Notes: a model not told the origin generated them from the letters alone. A DNA stretch of 25,172 nt from Bacilli bacterium (GCA_900752975.1 CAADXH010000035.1:1-25172); one strand, 5' to 3'; positions 7,696 through 16,589 are shown, counted from the stretch's first letter. Translations and numbers: made by a program.

Positions 7696-8202
7696 TTAGT
7701 TTGTACTTAATTCTTCAATGGTTTTAAAGTTAACTACTAAATTATCAATATTGGAAAAACTTTCTTTTGCTTGCCTAATAATATCAAGAGCAGCCATAGC
7801 ATCTTCTTTCTCAGCAATAACGATAATTTCGACAGTATCATCATTTGCGTGAACAAAAGCATCTGTATATCCCATATTAATAATATCACTTTCTAGTATT
7901 ACTTCTCTTTCAGTACAATTAGAAAGTAGTTTTTTTTGCATAAAGGCAAGTTCTTTTTCCATCAATGAAGAATCAGCGTTTGCGATAATAGCATCAAGTG
8001 CCACAACACTCGCATTTCTTTCGGCAGTCACGGCATCACGCATATTTCTTATCGGTTCAAGTCGTGATGATGAAAACACAGTTGTTGTATTGTCATCATT
8101 TGGTTTGTTATCCTTTTTAACTGAAAGTGGCGATTTAATATACCAAACCGCTAACATTACTACTAATGTCAAAAAAATTAATGCTAATTGATTTTTCTTC
8201 AT
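7696..8202 (-). CDS. SpoIIIAH-like single-pass membrane protein
   Basis: With the chosen start the protein has 168 aa. It opens MKKNQLALIFLTLVVMLAVW (TM about 5-22), like the N-terminus of B. subtilis SpoIIIAH. A polar linker and an Arg-rich helix follow (R-x-x-R-N-M-R-D-A, about 47-60). Then comes the YscJ/FliF-like ring-building fold: S-L-M-E-K-E...L, E-S-D-I-I-N-M-G-Y-x-D-A-F-V, V-E-I-I-V-I-A-E, and I-x-N-L-V-V-N-F. SpoIIIAH forms a ring in the mother-cell membrane and pairs with forespore SpoIIQ in endospore formers. Here it stands without spoIIIAA-AG. The ATG at 8202 is preferred over 8223 because AGGGGG (8209-8214) lies 6 nt before it, whereas 8223 has no SD. Identification is by pattern matching and is fairly strong. 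Confidence 0.8.
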   Translation of the reverse strand: MKKNQLALIFLTLVVMLAVWYIKSPLSVKKDNKPNDDNTTTVFSSSRLEPIRNMRDAVTAERNASVVALDAIIANADSSLMEKELAFMQKKLLSNCTEREVILESDIINMGYTDAFVHANDDTVEIIVIAEKEDAMAALDIIRQAKESFSNIDNLVVNFKTIEELSTN

Positions 8203-8262
8203 AATTATCCCCCTACATATCACTAAATAATATGTAGTTAAAAGAATAATTATGCCTATTTT

Positions 8263-10050
8263 TTAACCAATTTTTGATGCGTTTGATGATTCTTTTATTT
8301 TTTTAAATTCTAGTTTTTCCTCAACTGGTTGATTAGAGTTACTAGATTCTCCATCATTATTATATTGTGGATCAGTGTTAATACGGAAAGTGACAAATAT
8401 GAAATACCAAGCCTGAACAAGCATTAGGTATAAAGCAAATTTATCAAATGGGACAAAGAAACCTACAATAAATGCAAGCAAGCCAGTTTCTGCATAACAT
8501 ATTCCACCAATTGCATAGTATTGTCTAAACTTTTTCATAACTAGTTTTCGTGACATTAACCATACGATTAATACTAAAATCAACGGAAAGATAACAAAAA
8601 TACCAAAGGCAATAATTCCATAAATTAGTTCATAATTAGCCGCATTCACCGCAATCATTGCATCACATACTACTTGTAAATATTTATTTAAACGTCTACG
8701 TAGTAAGGTATTACTTTCTTCAAAACCTGTAGTATTTAAATCGCGATATTGATAACTTCTGCTATGTTTAGTATAAATTGCATCTTCCAAATTTTCTTTA
8801 TGGCGATCAACTGGTTTAATATTATCAATATCAATTTCTTGATTAGTTAATTCAGGTGCACCATAAAAAGCATCTTTATTCTTTATAACATCATCACTAT
8901 TTACTTTATCAGTCCAAAATCTAGTATCAATTTCTCCAAACGCGTTATACTTAATTTCACTAGGGTTAGAAGGTAAATAATACTGATAATTTCCTGCACT
9001 AGTTTTTTCAAAAATACTATTTCCATTATAGTCCAATTTTGAATATGAACCATCATCTGTTAGTTTTTGGCACAAATCATAAACAAAAAAGAAACGTCTA
9101 GAGGAATATACACATAAAATATATGTTGTGTTATCAGCACGATCTTGCTTTAAATATCCTTCATAATCAAAATATGTAAATTTTTTATGATCGTTATCAG
9201 TATCCATATTCACATCTATGACAACTGTTAAATCAACAAATCCCTCAGGATTATCTTTTAGAACACAATGATAAATCCCCATTGACGCAAAATATGTTTT
9301 TGTATATTCATCAAAAGTTTTAACATTTGTGTTAGTTATGGCATCTAGTGTTTTAACTTCAACAGGAATATCAAGTATTTTATTCATATTATTAACAAAT
9401 GACACTTTATTAATCTTTTTTAACCTTTGGAGAAATTGAAGCGGTTTAATAAATTCTTCTTTCTTATTTTCTCCTTCTTGATCATATTTTAGACATTTAA
9501 AGCGGCTAAACACATCATTTACAAATGTTTGTTTGTTTTCATCAGTTGGTAAATCGGCACTTGTATCTAGATTTTGAACATAATAAATGCCATCATTACC
9601 AAATATATAAAAAATTTGTTTTTGCGTGGTACCTTTTATGCTTTTATAGTAATCAAGAATAGTAGTACCTTCATTAATGGTAGCAGTTGAAAATGTATCA
9701 TTATATACAAACTTAACTGTTTTGTCACCATTATCAAAACTCTCTGAACATATTTTATTTGTAATTTTTAATGCTTTTGACTCATCCGCTTTAATGCTTT
9801 TATTATCCGAAAAAGATAACACTTGCATATCTGCAAAGTTAATATCATCGTTACCCTTTAAAGAATCAAGATATTCTGTTCGTTCCATTTCTTTAGCAAC
9901 AAAGTTTTCAGACATAATAAATTGTGAACCTATTGCTAAAAACATACCAATTAGGTAAATAAATAGAACCAAAATGTTATGCATATTACGATATTTCGCC
10001 ATTCGACGTGGCAGAATTAGCGATAATAAAAAGTTTTTCGTTTTTTTCAT
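8263..10050 (-). CDS. Unknown membrane protein with a large extracytoplasmic domain
   Basis: The 595-aa protein has one TM near the N-terminus (about 25-46) after a basic segment (LPRRMAKYRNMH). A loop of roughly 425 residues without hydrophobic segments follows, then three TMs (about 475-499, 513-535, 538-556) and a 35-residue polar tail rich in Ser, Glu and Lys. The basic N-terminus places the big loop outside. The 1+3 TM arrangement loosely recalls DUF1189 proteins but is about twice their length, so this is only a suggestion. It is expressed between the degenerate EAL-like gene (29 bp upstream) and the SpoIIIAH-like gene (60 bp downstream), with AAGGAAA as SD. No catalytic motif is recognisable. 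Confidence 0.75.
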   Translation of the reverse strand: MKKTKNFLLSLILPRRMAKYRNMHNILVLFIYLIGMFLAIGSQFIMSENFVAKEMERTEYLDSLKGNDDINFADMQVLSFSDNKSIKADESKALKITNKICSESFDNGDKTVKFVYNDTFSTATINEGTTILDYYKSIKGTTQKQIFYIFGNDGIYYVQNLDTSADLPTDENKQTFVNDVFSRFKCLKYDQEGENKKEEFIKPLQFLQRLKKINKVSFVNNMNKILDIPVEVKTLDAITNTNVKTFDEYTKTYFASMGIYHCVLKDNPEGFVDLTVVIDVNMDTDNDHKKFTYFDYEGYLKQDRADNTTYILCVYSSRRFFFVYDLCQKLTDDGSYSKLDYNGNSIFEKTSAGNYQYYLPSNPSEIKYNAFGEIDTRFWTDKVNSDDVIKNKDAFYGAPELTNQEIDIDNIKPVDRHKENLEDAIYTKHSRSYQYRDLNTTGFEESNTLLRRRLNKYLQVVCDAMIAVNAANYELIYGIIAFGIFVIFPLILVLIVWLMSRKLVMKKFRQYYAIGGICYAETGLLAFIVGFFVPFDKFALYLMLVQAWYFIFVTFRINTDPQYNNDGESSNSNQPVEEKLEFKKIKESSNASKIG

Positions 10051-10079
10051 GTTATTTCCTTTCCTTGCTTATAGACATT

Positions 10080-11807
10080 TTATTTTAAAGTTTTTACATA
10101 ATAGCAATTAAAATGCTCATAAGCAGTTTCTTGATCATGATTAAAGTCTTCAAATATTAGGTATTTATACTGTTTTATAGCATAGTCAAAAATCACTTGA
10201 GGAAGTCCAACATCTTGGTTTTTGATATACTCATATTCAGAATTTTGAATATATAATCCGTCAAATAGTGGCAATGTAGCCATATAACAATAATTTAAAT
10301 AAACACTACTATCACAAGACATCATTACGCTTAGTTTTTTATATTTTGCGATAAGTTTTAGAAATTCATTTTGATCTTCATTTCCTTTTACTATTACATT
10401 TATCCATAGTTCGTTATTTAAAAGAATTTTCTTAACGTCTTCATATGTTTTTCTTTTACTTAATAATGATGCAGGAATAGTAATCATTATTTTTTCTTCT
10501 TGTAATTTAGACAAACAAATTAAAGACTTTTCTATAACTTTTTCATATGCGATAAAATGACTATCACGATATTCCAATCTGAGTGGTAACATTGACATTT
10601 TGGTTAGCACATGATTGTCTAGTGAATTAAAAATTGCATAATTCAACTTGTTTTCTTTAAATTTATCATTATATGATAGTTTTTCACTATTTTTTTTGTT
10701 TAACCATTTTATATAATCGGTGTAATTATAACTAATTGGTTGCACATCATATAGGTACTTACTAAGTTCAATAAGATTCATTTTATTAGTAACATCCTTA
10801 TTTGTTGTAAGAATAATCAAGTAATCATCACTTAGATATTTCTTTATTTGTTCTATTATTGAAGATGAAACTACTCTATCAATTATCATTATAAGCGTTT
10901 CATCATTAAATTCATATAGTTTATAGTTATCAATTTCTAGTCTTAGATTTAACATTTGTAATTGCTTAATAAGTTCACTTGTAGTAGAAAATAGTGATTT
11001 TCGCACAAATATATATGAAAAATCATTATCAAAGTTATGACTATTAAGACATTGCAAGGCAAAAATATCCATATTTTCTGTGGAATTTTTCTTAAGTTTG
11101 TTACATTCAATATAATATATGGTTAAGTCCTCATATTTTATCTTCTTAAATCCTAATCCATTAATCATATTTTGAATTTGCTTTTCTAGTTTTAGGTTAT
11201 TTCGAAAAACAATATTGTTTTTAACTCCTAAATATTTCTTCGCATTATCATTTAAATATATTTGCTTACTAGAAATTGCTGCTAAAAGAAATTCCACTTT
11301 TGAAGTTATTTTGTCATAAACCAGGTTTTCAAAATCATCTATTTCAGTCAAATCTAAATTATGGATTAATTTAACCAATTCGTTATTAGTGTATTTTATC
11401 ATACCATTATCTTGATTAAAATATGTAATAACAGCACCAACAACATTATCATTTTCAAAAATAGGAGTTGCTTGTAATGATTGAAATTCCTGATTTTGTA
11501 AGTCTTTTAAATAAAATGGATCAAGAAGTTTAAAATTTAAATCTTCTTTCTTAAACCTAATTTCTTCTTTTAGCTCAATTAACATCATTAATATATTATC
11601 AGTCAAATTATCAAAAGACATGCTTTTTTCATAAATGCGTGGCTCTTTAACGTGATAGATGGCAATTTCCTCTTCATTCTTTATGAGGCTAAGTAAACTA
11701 TTTTGATAATTATGTCCCAAAATGCAGATTGTCATTTGATAATATTTAGCATTTGAAAGTTCTAAATGTTTAGTGGTCAAAAATTCCAAAATCACTTTGC
11801 GATACAT
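10080..11807 (-). CDS. Degenerate GAF-GGDEF-EAL-like signalling protein
   Basis: The family is not certain. Residues about 15-165 look GAF-like, ending in the typical QATPIFENDNVVGAVITYF strand-turn-strand followed by a helix. Residues about 245-355 resemble a GGDEF fold without its signature loop. Residues about 385-575 follow the order of an EAL domain: LPLRLEYRDSHFIAYEKVIE in the EALLRW...E position, IMITIPASLL in the NxSP position, LSVMMSCDSSVYLNYCY in the DDFGTGYS position, LPLFDGLYI in the LPxDxLKID position, and YLIFEDFNHDQETA in the IAEGVE position. The acidic metal-binding residues of active phosphodiesterases are missing, so it is probably a sensor or binding protein rather than an enzyme. 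The start is 1 nt after the dtd stop; SD GGAGAT overlaps the dtd 3' end. Confidence 0.65.
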   Translation of the reverse strand: MYRKVILEFLTTKHLELSNAKYYQMTICILGHNYQNSLLSLIKNEEEIAIYHVKEPRIYEKSMSFDNLTDNILMMLIELKEEIRFKKEDLNFKLLDPFYLKDLQNQEFQSLQATPIFENDNVVGAVITYFNQDNGMIKYTNNELVKLIHNLDLTEIDDFENLVYDKITSKVEFLLAAISSKQIYLNDNAKKYLGVKNNIVFRNNLKLEKQIQNMINGLGFKKIKYEDLTIYYIECNKLKKNSTENMDIFALQCLNSHNFDNDFSYIFVRKSLFSTTSELIKQLQMLNLRLEIDNYKLYEFNDETLIMIIDRVVSSSIIEQIKKYLSDDYLIILTTNKDVTNKMNLIELSKYLYDVQPISYNYTDYIKWLNKKNSEKLSYNDKFKENKLNYAIFNSLDNHVLTKMSMLPLRLEYRDSHFIAYEKVIEKSLICLSKLQEEKIMITIPASLLSKRKTYEDVKKILLNNELWINVIVKGNEDQNEFLKLIAKYKKLSVMMSCDSSVYLNYCYMATLPLFDGLYIQNSEYEYIKNQDVGLPQVIFDYAIKQYKYLIFEDFNHDQETAYEHFNCYYVKTLK

Positions 11808-11808
11808 T

Positions 11809-12249
11809 TTACATCTCCAAATTAATTGTTACGGGACCATCACATAATATATCTAAATACATGTGCTCGCCAAATATCCCTGTTTCTACCATCAAATCAT
11901 ATGTATTTACTAATATTTTGTTAAATTCATTATATAGTTTGATAGCTTCTTCTTTGTTCATACTTTCTGTAAACGATGGTCGATTGCTCTTTTTGGTATC
12001 GGCATACAATGTAAACTGTGAAATTGACAGAATTCTACCATTTATTTGGTGAATATTTAAATTCATCTTGCCATCTTCATCGTCAAATATTCTTAAATTA
12101 TTAATTTTTTGAGCCATTTTATTAACTATATCTATATTATCAGTATTATTAAATCCGACTAATAACATATAGCCTTCATTAATGCTTCCGACAATTTTAT
12201 CATTAACAAGACATTTAGCATATTTAACACGTTGTACCACAACTCTCAT
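11809..12249 (-). CDS. dtd: D-aminoacyl-tRNA deacylase
   Basis: The 146-aa protein has the normal length and motif order for DTD: MRVVVQRV at the N-terminus, SQFTLYADT in the middle, NRPSF, and C-terminal DGPVTINLE containing the Gly-cisPro element that selects D-aminoacyl groups. It removes D-amino acids mischarged onto tRNA. Two usual residues differ: the Asn before DGPVT is Cys, and the usual G-x-F-G-A-x-M is G-I-F-G-E-H-M. Both lie near the active site, but the core residues remain. The start codon overlaps the rel stop as ATGA, indicating translational coupling. The rel-dtd order is standard in Bacillota. Confidence 0.95.
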   Translation of the reverse strand: MRVVVQRVKYAKCLVNDKIVGSINEGYMLLVGFNNTDNIDIVNKMAQKINNLRIFDDEDGKMNLNIHQINGRILSISQFTLYADTKKSNRPSFTESMNKEEAIKLYNEFNKILVNTYDLMVETGIFGEHMYLDILCDGPVTINLEM

Positions 12250-14435
12250 TTAAATACCCTCTCTATATTATATATTTCACTGATTTTGTTCAAATTAACA
12301 ATTGCATGATTCAAATCATCAAGATTAGCTACTTGAAGTTTAAATTTGGTTATGCATTCTCCAAGTTTAGTTTTAGTAGAAGTAACAGATGCAATCGCAA
12401 CATTTGTGGCATTTAAAGCATTAATCATGTCAGCAACACCATTTCTCTTATCAAGTGATGATATTTTTAATGTAACATCAAATATACGACCAGCAAAATC
12501 TTTATCCCAATAAATATCTATAAAACGTTCTTTATCAGACTTTTGAATATTTGGGCAGCCTTCACGATGAACAATAATACCATTTCCTTTAGAAATGTAC
12601 CCATATATTTTGTCACCATATACAGGTTGACAACAATTGCCAAGTTTTATTTGTGCCCTTTCTAGTCCATCAACAATTATTCCATAGCCATTATGAGCAC
12701 GATATGTTCTATTTTCTGAACTTTTCTCACTATATTGTTCCATTAATGTAGCTTCATCAATCTTAACATCTGTAATACCACAAATCCTATTAACTGCTCC
12801 TAATGGTGAAATCACCCCTTTACCGATTTCCCAGTATAGGTCTTCTGTAGTCATACAACTACGAAAAGCAAAGAAATTTTGAACAGTTTTGTCATCCAAG
12901 TCATTAGGGTTATAGTCGAGGGTCTTTGCGGCCTTCTCAAATTCTAGTTTTCCTTTATCAACAAGTTCATCACGTTGACGTTTATTAATAATGCCTTTAA
13001 TTTTTTGTCTTGCATGATTAGTTTTAACGTTTTTAAGCCAAGCATTTGTAGGGCCAAGGCATGATTTATTGGTTTTAATCTCTACAACATCACCAGTTTT
13101 TAATTTGTATGACAATGGTACAATTTTACCATTAACAATAGCACCTACAGTTTTATTTCCTATATCAGTGTGAATTCTATACGCAAAATCTAGGGGCATT
13201 GATCCAGCAGGAAAATCTAAAACATCACCACGAGGGGTGAAAACATAAACATTTGCACTAAAAATATCTTCTATAATGCTATCTAGTGGGTCTTCTGTTT
13301 CTGAATTTTCTACGTAAGTAGTTAAATCCTTATACCACTTAAGTTTACTTGTAATTTCTAATTGTTCCTTTTCTGGATTATATCCTGAGTTTTCTTTATA
13401 TGCCCAGTGAGCAGCAATACCAATTTCGGCTATTGTGTCCATTTCAAATGTTCTAATTTGAATTTCAAAAATTTTTCCTTTAATTCCCACAACTGTTGTA
13501 TGTAATGATTGATACAAATTGGGCTTAGGTACTGCAATGTAGTCCTTAAATCGCATAGGAATAGGCGTCCAAGTACTATGAATTATACCTAATACATGAT
13601 AACACTCTTCGATTGATGGAACAATAATTCGTAAAGCTAACAAATCAAAAATATCATCTAGTGTTTTATTCTTAGTAATAGTTTTCTTATAAATACTATA
13701 GATATTTTTAATTCGACCTTTTAATTCATAGTTTTTAATATGGTGAGTTTCTAACAATTGGTTAATTTGTTCTGACATTTGATGAATATCTTCTTCGCGT
13801 TCAACCTTTTTTTCACCAACCGCCTTGGTTATTGTTGCATATTCATCTGGATATAGGACTTTAAAACTTGTATCCTCTAATTCCGCTTTAATTCGGTACA
13901 TACCTAATCGATGTGCTAGTGGAGCATAAAGGTCTAGGGTCTCTTTAGCAATTCTTTTTTGTTTTTCGGGATCTTGATATTCAATAGTTCTCATATTATG
14001 AAGGCGATCAACAAGTTTTACAAGAATTACTCTAATGTCTTTAGCCATTGCTAGTAAAAGTTTTTCATGATTATGGGCTAAAGCCTTTTCTTTTGTCATA
14101 TACTTTAGCTTACTAATTTTTGTAACTCCATCAACAATATTTGCAACATCAGTACCAAACATTGACGCCATTTCGTCTTTAGTCATGTCCGTATCTTCTA
14201 AAACGTCATGAAGCAATCCGGCACAAATAGTACTAGGAGAAGTATGAAGTGTGGCTAAAATATATGCAACCTCAAGGGGATGTTGAACATATGGATTGCC
14301 AGATTTTCTAAACTGACCTTCATGTTTAGAAGCTGCTGTTTCGTATGCTTTTTTTATTATATCTATGTGTTTTTCTTCATGCAAATATTCACCAGCTGCT
14401 GTTAAAAGGTCATTAATTGTTTTTGGCTTTTCCAT
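12246..14435 (-). CDS. rel: Bifunctional (p)ppGpp synthetase/hydrolase
   Basis: The protein is 729 aa from the ATG at 14435. GGAGG sits 7 nt before that ATG, while the GTG two codons earlier would be 1 nt from the SD, so the ATG is chosen. The HD hydrolase domain is intact: VQHPLEV, AGLLHDVLEDT (His76, Asp77 from this start), and LVDRLHNMRT. The synthetase domain has GRIKNIYSIYKK, DLLALRIIV and YQSLHTTV. A TGS domain (VYVFTPRGDVLDFPAGS) and a C-terminal zinc-finger/ACT region (NCCQP, GNGIIVHREGC, ACT fold to the end) complete the long RSH layout. It makes and degrades (p)ppGpp in the stringent response and can sense deacylated tRNA on ribosomes. It sits between apt and dtd in the usual Bacillota order. 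Confidence 0.96.
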   Translation of the reverse strand: MEKPKTINDLLTAAGEYLHEEKHIDIIKKAYETAASKHEGQFRKSGNPYVQHPLEVAYILATLHTSPSTICAGLLHDVLEDTDMTKDEMASMFGTDVANIVDGVTKISKLKYMTKEKALAHNHEKLLLAMAKDIRVILVKLVDRLHNMRTIEYQDPEKQKRIAKETLDLYAPLAHRLGMYRIKAELEDTSFKVLYPDEYATITKAVGEKKVEREEDIHQMSEQINQLLETHHIKNYELKGRIKNIYSIYKKTITKNKTLDDIFDLLALRIIVPSIEECYHVLGIIHSTWTPIPMRFKDYIAVPKPNLYQSLHTTVVGIKGKIFEIQIRTFEMDTIAEIGIAAHWAYKENSGYNPEKEQLEITSKLKWYKDLTTYVENSETEDPLDSIIEDIFSANVYVFTPRGDVLDFPAGSMPLDFAYRIHTDIGNKTVGAIVNGKIVPLSYKLKTGDVVEIKTNKSCLGPTNAWLKNVKTNHARQKIKGIINKRQRDELVDKGKLEFEKAAKTLDYNPNDLDDKTVQNFFAFRSCMTTEDLYWEIGKGVISPLGAVNRICGITDVKIDEATLMEQYSEKSSENRTYRAHNGYGIIVDGLERAQIKLGNCCQPVYGDKIYGYISKGNGIIVHREGCPNIQKSDKERFIDIYWDKDFAGRIFDVTLKISSLDKRNGVADMINALNATNVAIASVTSTKTKLGECITKFKLQVANLDDLNHAIVNLNKISEIYNIERVFK

Positions 14436-14451
14436 AGTCACACCTCCTTTC

Positions 14452-14964
14452 TTATAATTTCATTAATGAGTAAACAGGTACTCCTTCTAATAATTTTTTA
14501 CCATTTAGTTCTTCTAATTCAATTAAGAAAATTATTCCTACAACCTCGCCACCTAATTTTTCAACAAGGTGTTTGGTAGCAAGTACTGTTCCTCCTGTAG
14601 CTAGTAAATCATCTATGATGACTACTTTATCACCTGGTTTTACAGCATCTGCATGCATGCATAAAGTATTGTTTGAATACTCTAGTTCATATGCTTCTGT
14701 TACAACTTTTCTTGGTAATTTACCAGGTTTACGAATAGGAACAAATCCAATGTTTAACTCATAAGCAACAGGACACCCAAAAATAAAACCTCGGGATTCT
14801 GGACCAACTACCAAATTTGCATCTAGGCTTTTAGCAAATTCAGCCATTTCATGACATGCCGCATGAAATGCTTCACCATTTTGTAATAAAGGAGTACAAT
14901 CTTTAAAGGATATTCCTTCTTTTGGAAACCCTTCTACTGTCGTAATATATTGTTTATAATCCAT
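14452..14964 (-). CDS. apt: Adenine phosphoribosyltransferase
   Basis: The 170-aa protein begins at the ATG at 14964, preceded by GGAGG 5-6 nt upstream. An upstream in-frame ATG at 14988 lacks an SD and lies at or before the likely transcription start. Type I PRTase features are clear: EGISFKD and LVVGPESRGF near the N-terminus, GFVPIRKPGKLPRK, and the PRPP-binding motif VVIIDDLLATGGTV. It converts adenine and PRPP to AMP and PPi. It is first in the operon apt-rel-dtd. The recJ gene that often precedes apt in Bacillota is not here; a flippase gene is divergently transcribed instead. Confidence 0.96.
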   Translation of the reverse strand: MDYKQYITTVEGFPKEGISFKDCTPLLQNGEAFHAACHEMAEFAKSLDANLVVGPESRGFIFGCPVAYELNIGFVPIRKPGKLPRKVVTEAYELEYSNNTLCMHADAVKPGDKVVIIDDLLATGGTVLATKHLVEKLGGEVVGIIFLIELEELNGKKLLEGVPVYSLMKL

Positions 14965-14996
14965 ATTAACCTCCAAATTTTTATACATTATAGCTT

Positions 14997-15005
14997 ATTA
15001 TACCA
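14997..15005 (-). promoter_or_regulatory. Extended -10 promoter of the apt-rel-dtd cluster
   Basis: The minus strand reads TGGTATAAT (extended -10) about 25 bp upstream of the apt SD. A second TATAAT at 14987-14992 lies too close to the SD to be the main -10. The -35 position (TTTATA) is weak. This is the only clear promoter seen for the whole 7-gene minus-strand block. I found no equally clear promoter for the divergent gene starting at 15084. Confidence 0.55.
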
Positions 15006-15083
15006 CTATTTGGATCATTTATAAAGAGTTTTGGTCATTTTTTTTGTTGTATAGCCATAAAATGTATTGTTTATGGAGATATT

Positions 15084-16589
15084 ATGATTAAAAAATTACA
15101 TTTGGATAAAACTTCTTTTTTCTTTAATACTTTAATTATTTTAATAACAGGCTTTATTATTAAAGCTCTAGGTTTAATCAATCGTATTTTTATTACTAGA
15201 ATATTAGGGTCCTCAGGTATGACCCTATACATTATGTCTTTTCCAACAATTATGTTATTTATCAATATTTCCTGTATGGGCTTAAATATTACAATTAGCA
15301 AACTTGTTGCTGAAAGCTTGAAAACTAAATTATTATCGCCAAAGTTATTGCTTAAAAAAGCTATTGTTATATCATTAATAACTTCGATTATTACTATTAT
15401 TGCTTTGATTTTATTTTTGTACCCCTTAACACACTTTTTACTAAAAAATGATAATCTATTTTTTCCGCTTTTATCTACAGTTTTTTTGATACCATTAGTT
15501 GGAATTAGTGATAGCTTAAAAGGTTATTTCAATGGATTAAAACAGATGAAATATAGTTCTACTGCTAATCTAATTGAACAAATAAGTAGAATAGTTTTTA
15601 GTATTAGTATTCTATATATTACTATTCCTTATGGCATTAAAATTGCAACATTTTTTTGCTTATTATCCCTTTCAGTTGGTGAACTAACATCCATTTTTTA
15701 TTCTTTGCTTAAAATTAAAAAGCTTAAAATTATTCATTATCAAAATACTACTGGTGAATTAAAAGCAATCTTAAGAATTTGTGTTCCAACCACTTTGTCA
15801 CATTTAGTAGGCAATTTTACTTATTTTTTAGAACCAATTGTTTATGTCTGGATTTTATCAATATTAACTTATCAACAAACCCAAATTGAAGAAGCATATA
15901 CCATTGTGAATGCCTTTACTCTTTCTTTGCTGACGCTTGGATCATTCGTTTCAACTGCTCTTGCTACAACGGTTGTTCCATCTATCTCAGAAAGTAATGC
16001 GATTAAGGATATGGCAAAGGTTAATTATTTTATTAAAAAAACAATTATTTTTTCACTTATTCCTGGCCTTTTTATTACAATTATTCTCTTTTTTTATCCA
16101 AACGATATCATGCATTTTATTTATAACACTACTAAAGGAGCGAGTGATGTAAAAAAATACGTGTTCTTTTTCCTTCCGTATTACCTTCAAGTTCCTTTAT
16201 CTGCCATCTACCAAGCATTAGGTAAAGCTAAATCATTATTTAAAATTTCTAGTTTTTTTAACATTCTAAGAATACTATTAATAATCATATTATCACTAAT
16301 ACCTAGTATTAATTTTGATTCACTAATTGTGGCAACATTTGTTACATTAATTCTAAATTTTTTTGTTATTTTCTTTAAAATTAAAAAACTATCATCTTTA
16401 AATGTCAGTTTTCATCAAAGTCTTAATCTATTAATTATTTTTGGTTTTTGTTTTGCTTTAGTTTTATTTTTCAATACAATTAATCTTAATTTTTATATAA
16501 GTATTATAGTCTCTTTTATTGTTTATATATTATCATGTTATAAATTTCAGTTAATTAATATTAAAAGTTTTGTTGCTAACCATCATTAA
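15084..16589 (+). CDS. SpoVB/MurJ-superfamily lipid-linked oligosaccharide flippase
   Basis: The 501-aa polytopic protein of the MVF/polysaccharide-export fold has about 12-14 hydrophobic segments across the whole length. Diagnostic of the SpoVB/YtgP branch is the S-L-K-G-Y-F-N-G-L motif followed by S-S-T-A-N-L-I-E-Q-I-S-R (about 146-172), plus an early GLINRIFITRILG. Members flip lipid II or related undecaprenyl-linked precursors across the membrane for cell-wall or spore-cortex synthesis. It could be a general MurJ-type flippase (YtgP-like) or a sporulation SpoVB; sequence alone does not decide. SD GGAGAT lies at about 15075. Its 3' end overlaps the convergent gene by 39 bp. Confidence 0.85.
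   Translation: MIKKLHLDKTSFFFNTLIILITGFIIKALGLINRIFITRILGSSGMTLYIMSFPTIMLFINISCMGLNITISKLVAESLKTKLLSPKLLLKKAIVISLITSIITIIALILFLYPLTHFLLKNDNLFFPLLSTVFLIPLVGISDSLKGYFNGLKQMKYSSTANLIEQISRIVFSISILYITIPYGIKIATFFCLLSLSVGELTSIFYSLLKIKKLKIIHYQNTTGELKAILRICVPTTLSHLVGNFTYFLEPIVYVWILSILTYQQTQIEEAYTIVNAFTLSLLTLGSFVSTALATTVVPSISESNAIKDMAKVNYFIKKTIIFSLIPGLFITIILFFYPNDIMHFIYNTTKGASDVKKYVFFFLPYYLQVPLSAIYQALGKAKSLFKISSFFNILRILLIIILSLIPSINFDSLIVATFVTLILNFFVIFFKIKKLSSLNVSFHQSLNLLIIFGFCFALVLFFNTINLNFYISIIVSFIVYILSCYKFQLINIKSFVANHH

Noticed and set aside
12246..12249. Mycoplasma code (TGA as Trp)
   Set aside because: TGA ends rel inside an ATGA overlap with dtd, and Trp codons in the genes read are TGG.
14436..14441. 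GTG start two codons upstream for rel
   Set aside because: It would sit 1 nt after GGAGG; the ATG at 14435 has ideal spacing.
15071..15301. Minus-strand open frame at the start of the flippase gene
   Set aside because: It is a shadow of the conserved SpoVB-like N-terminus, with low-complexity Ile/Lys sequence and no SD.
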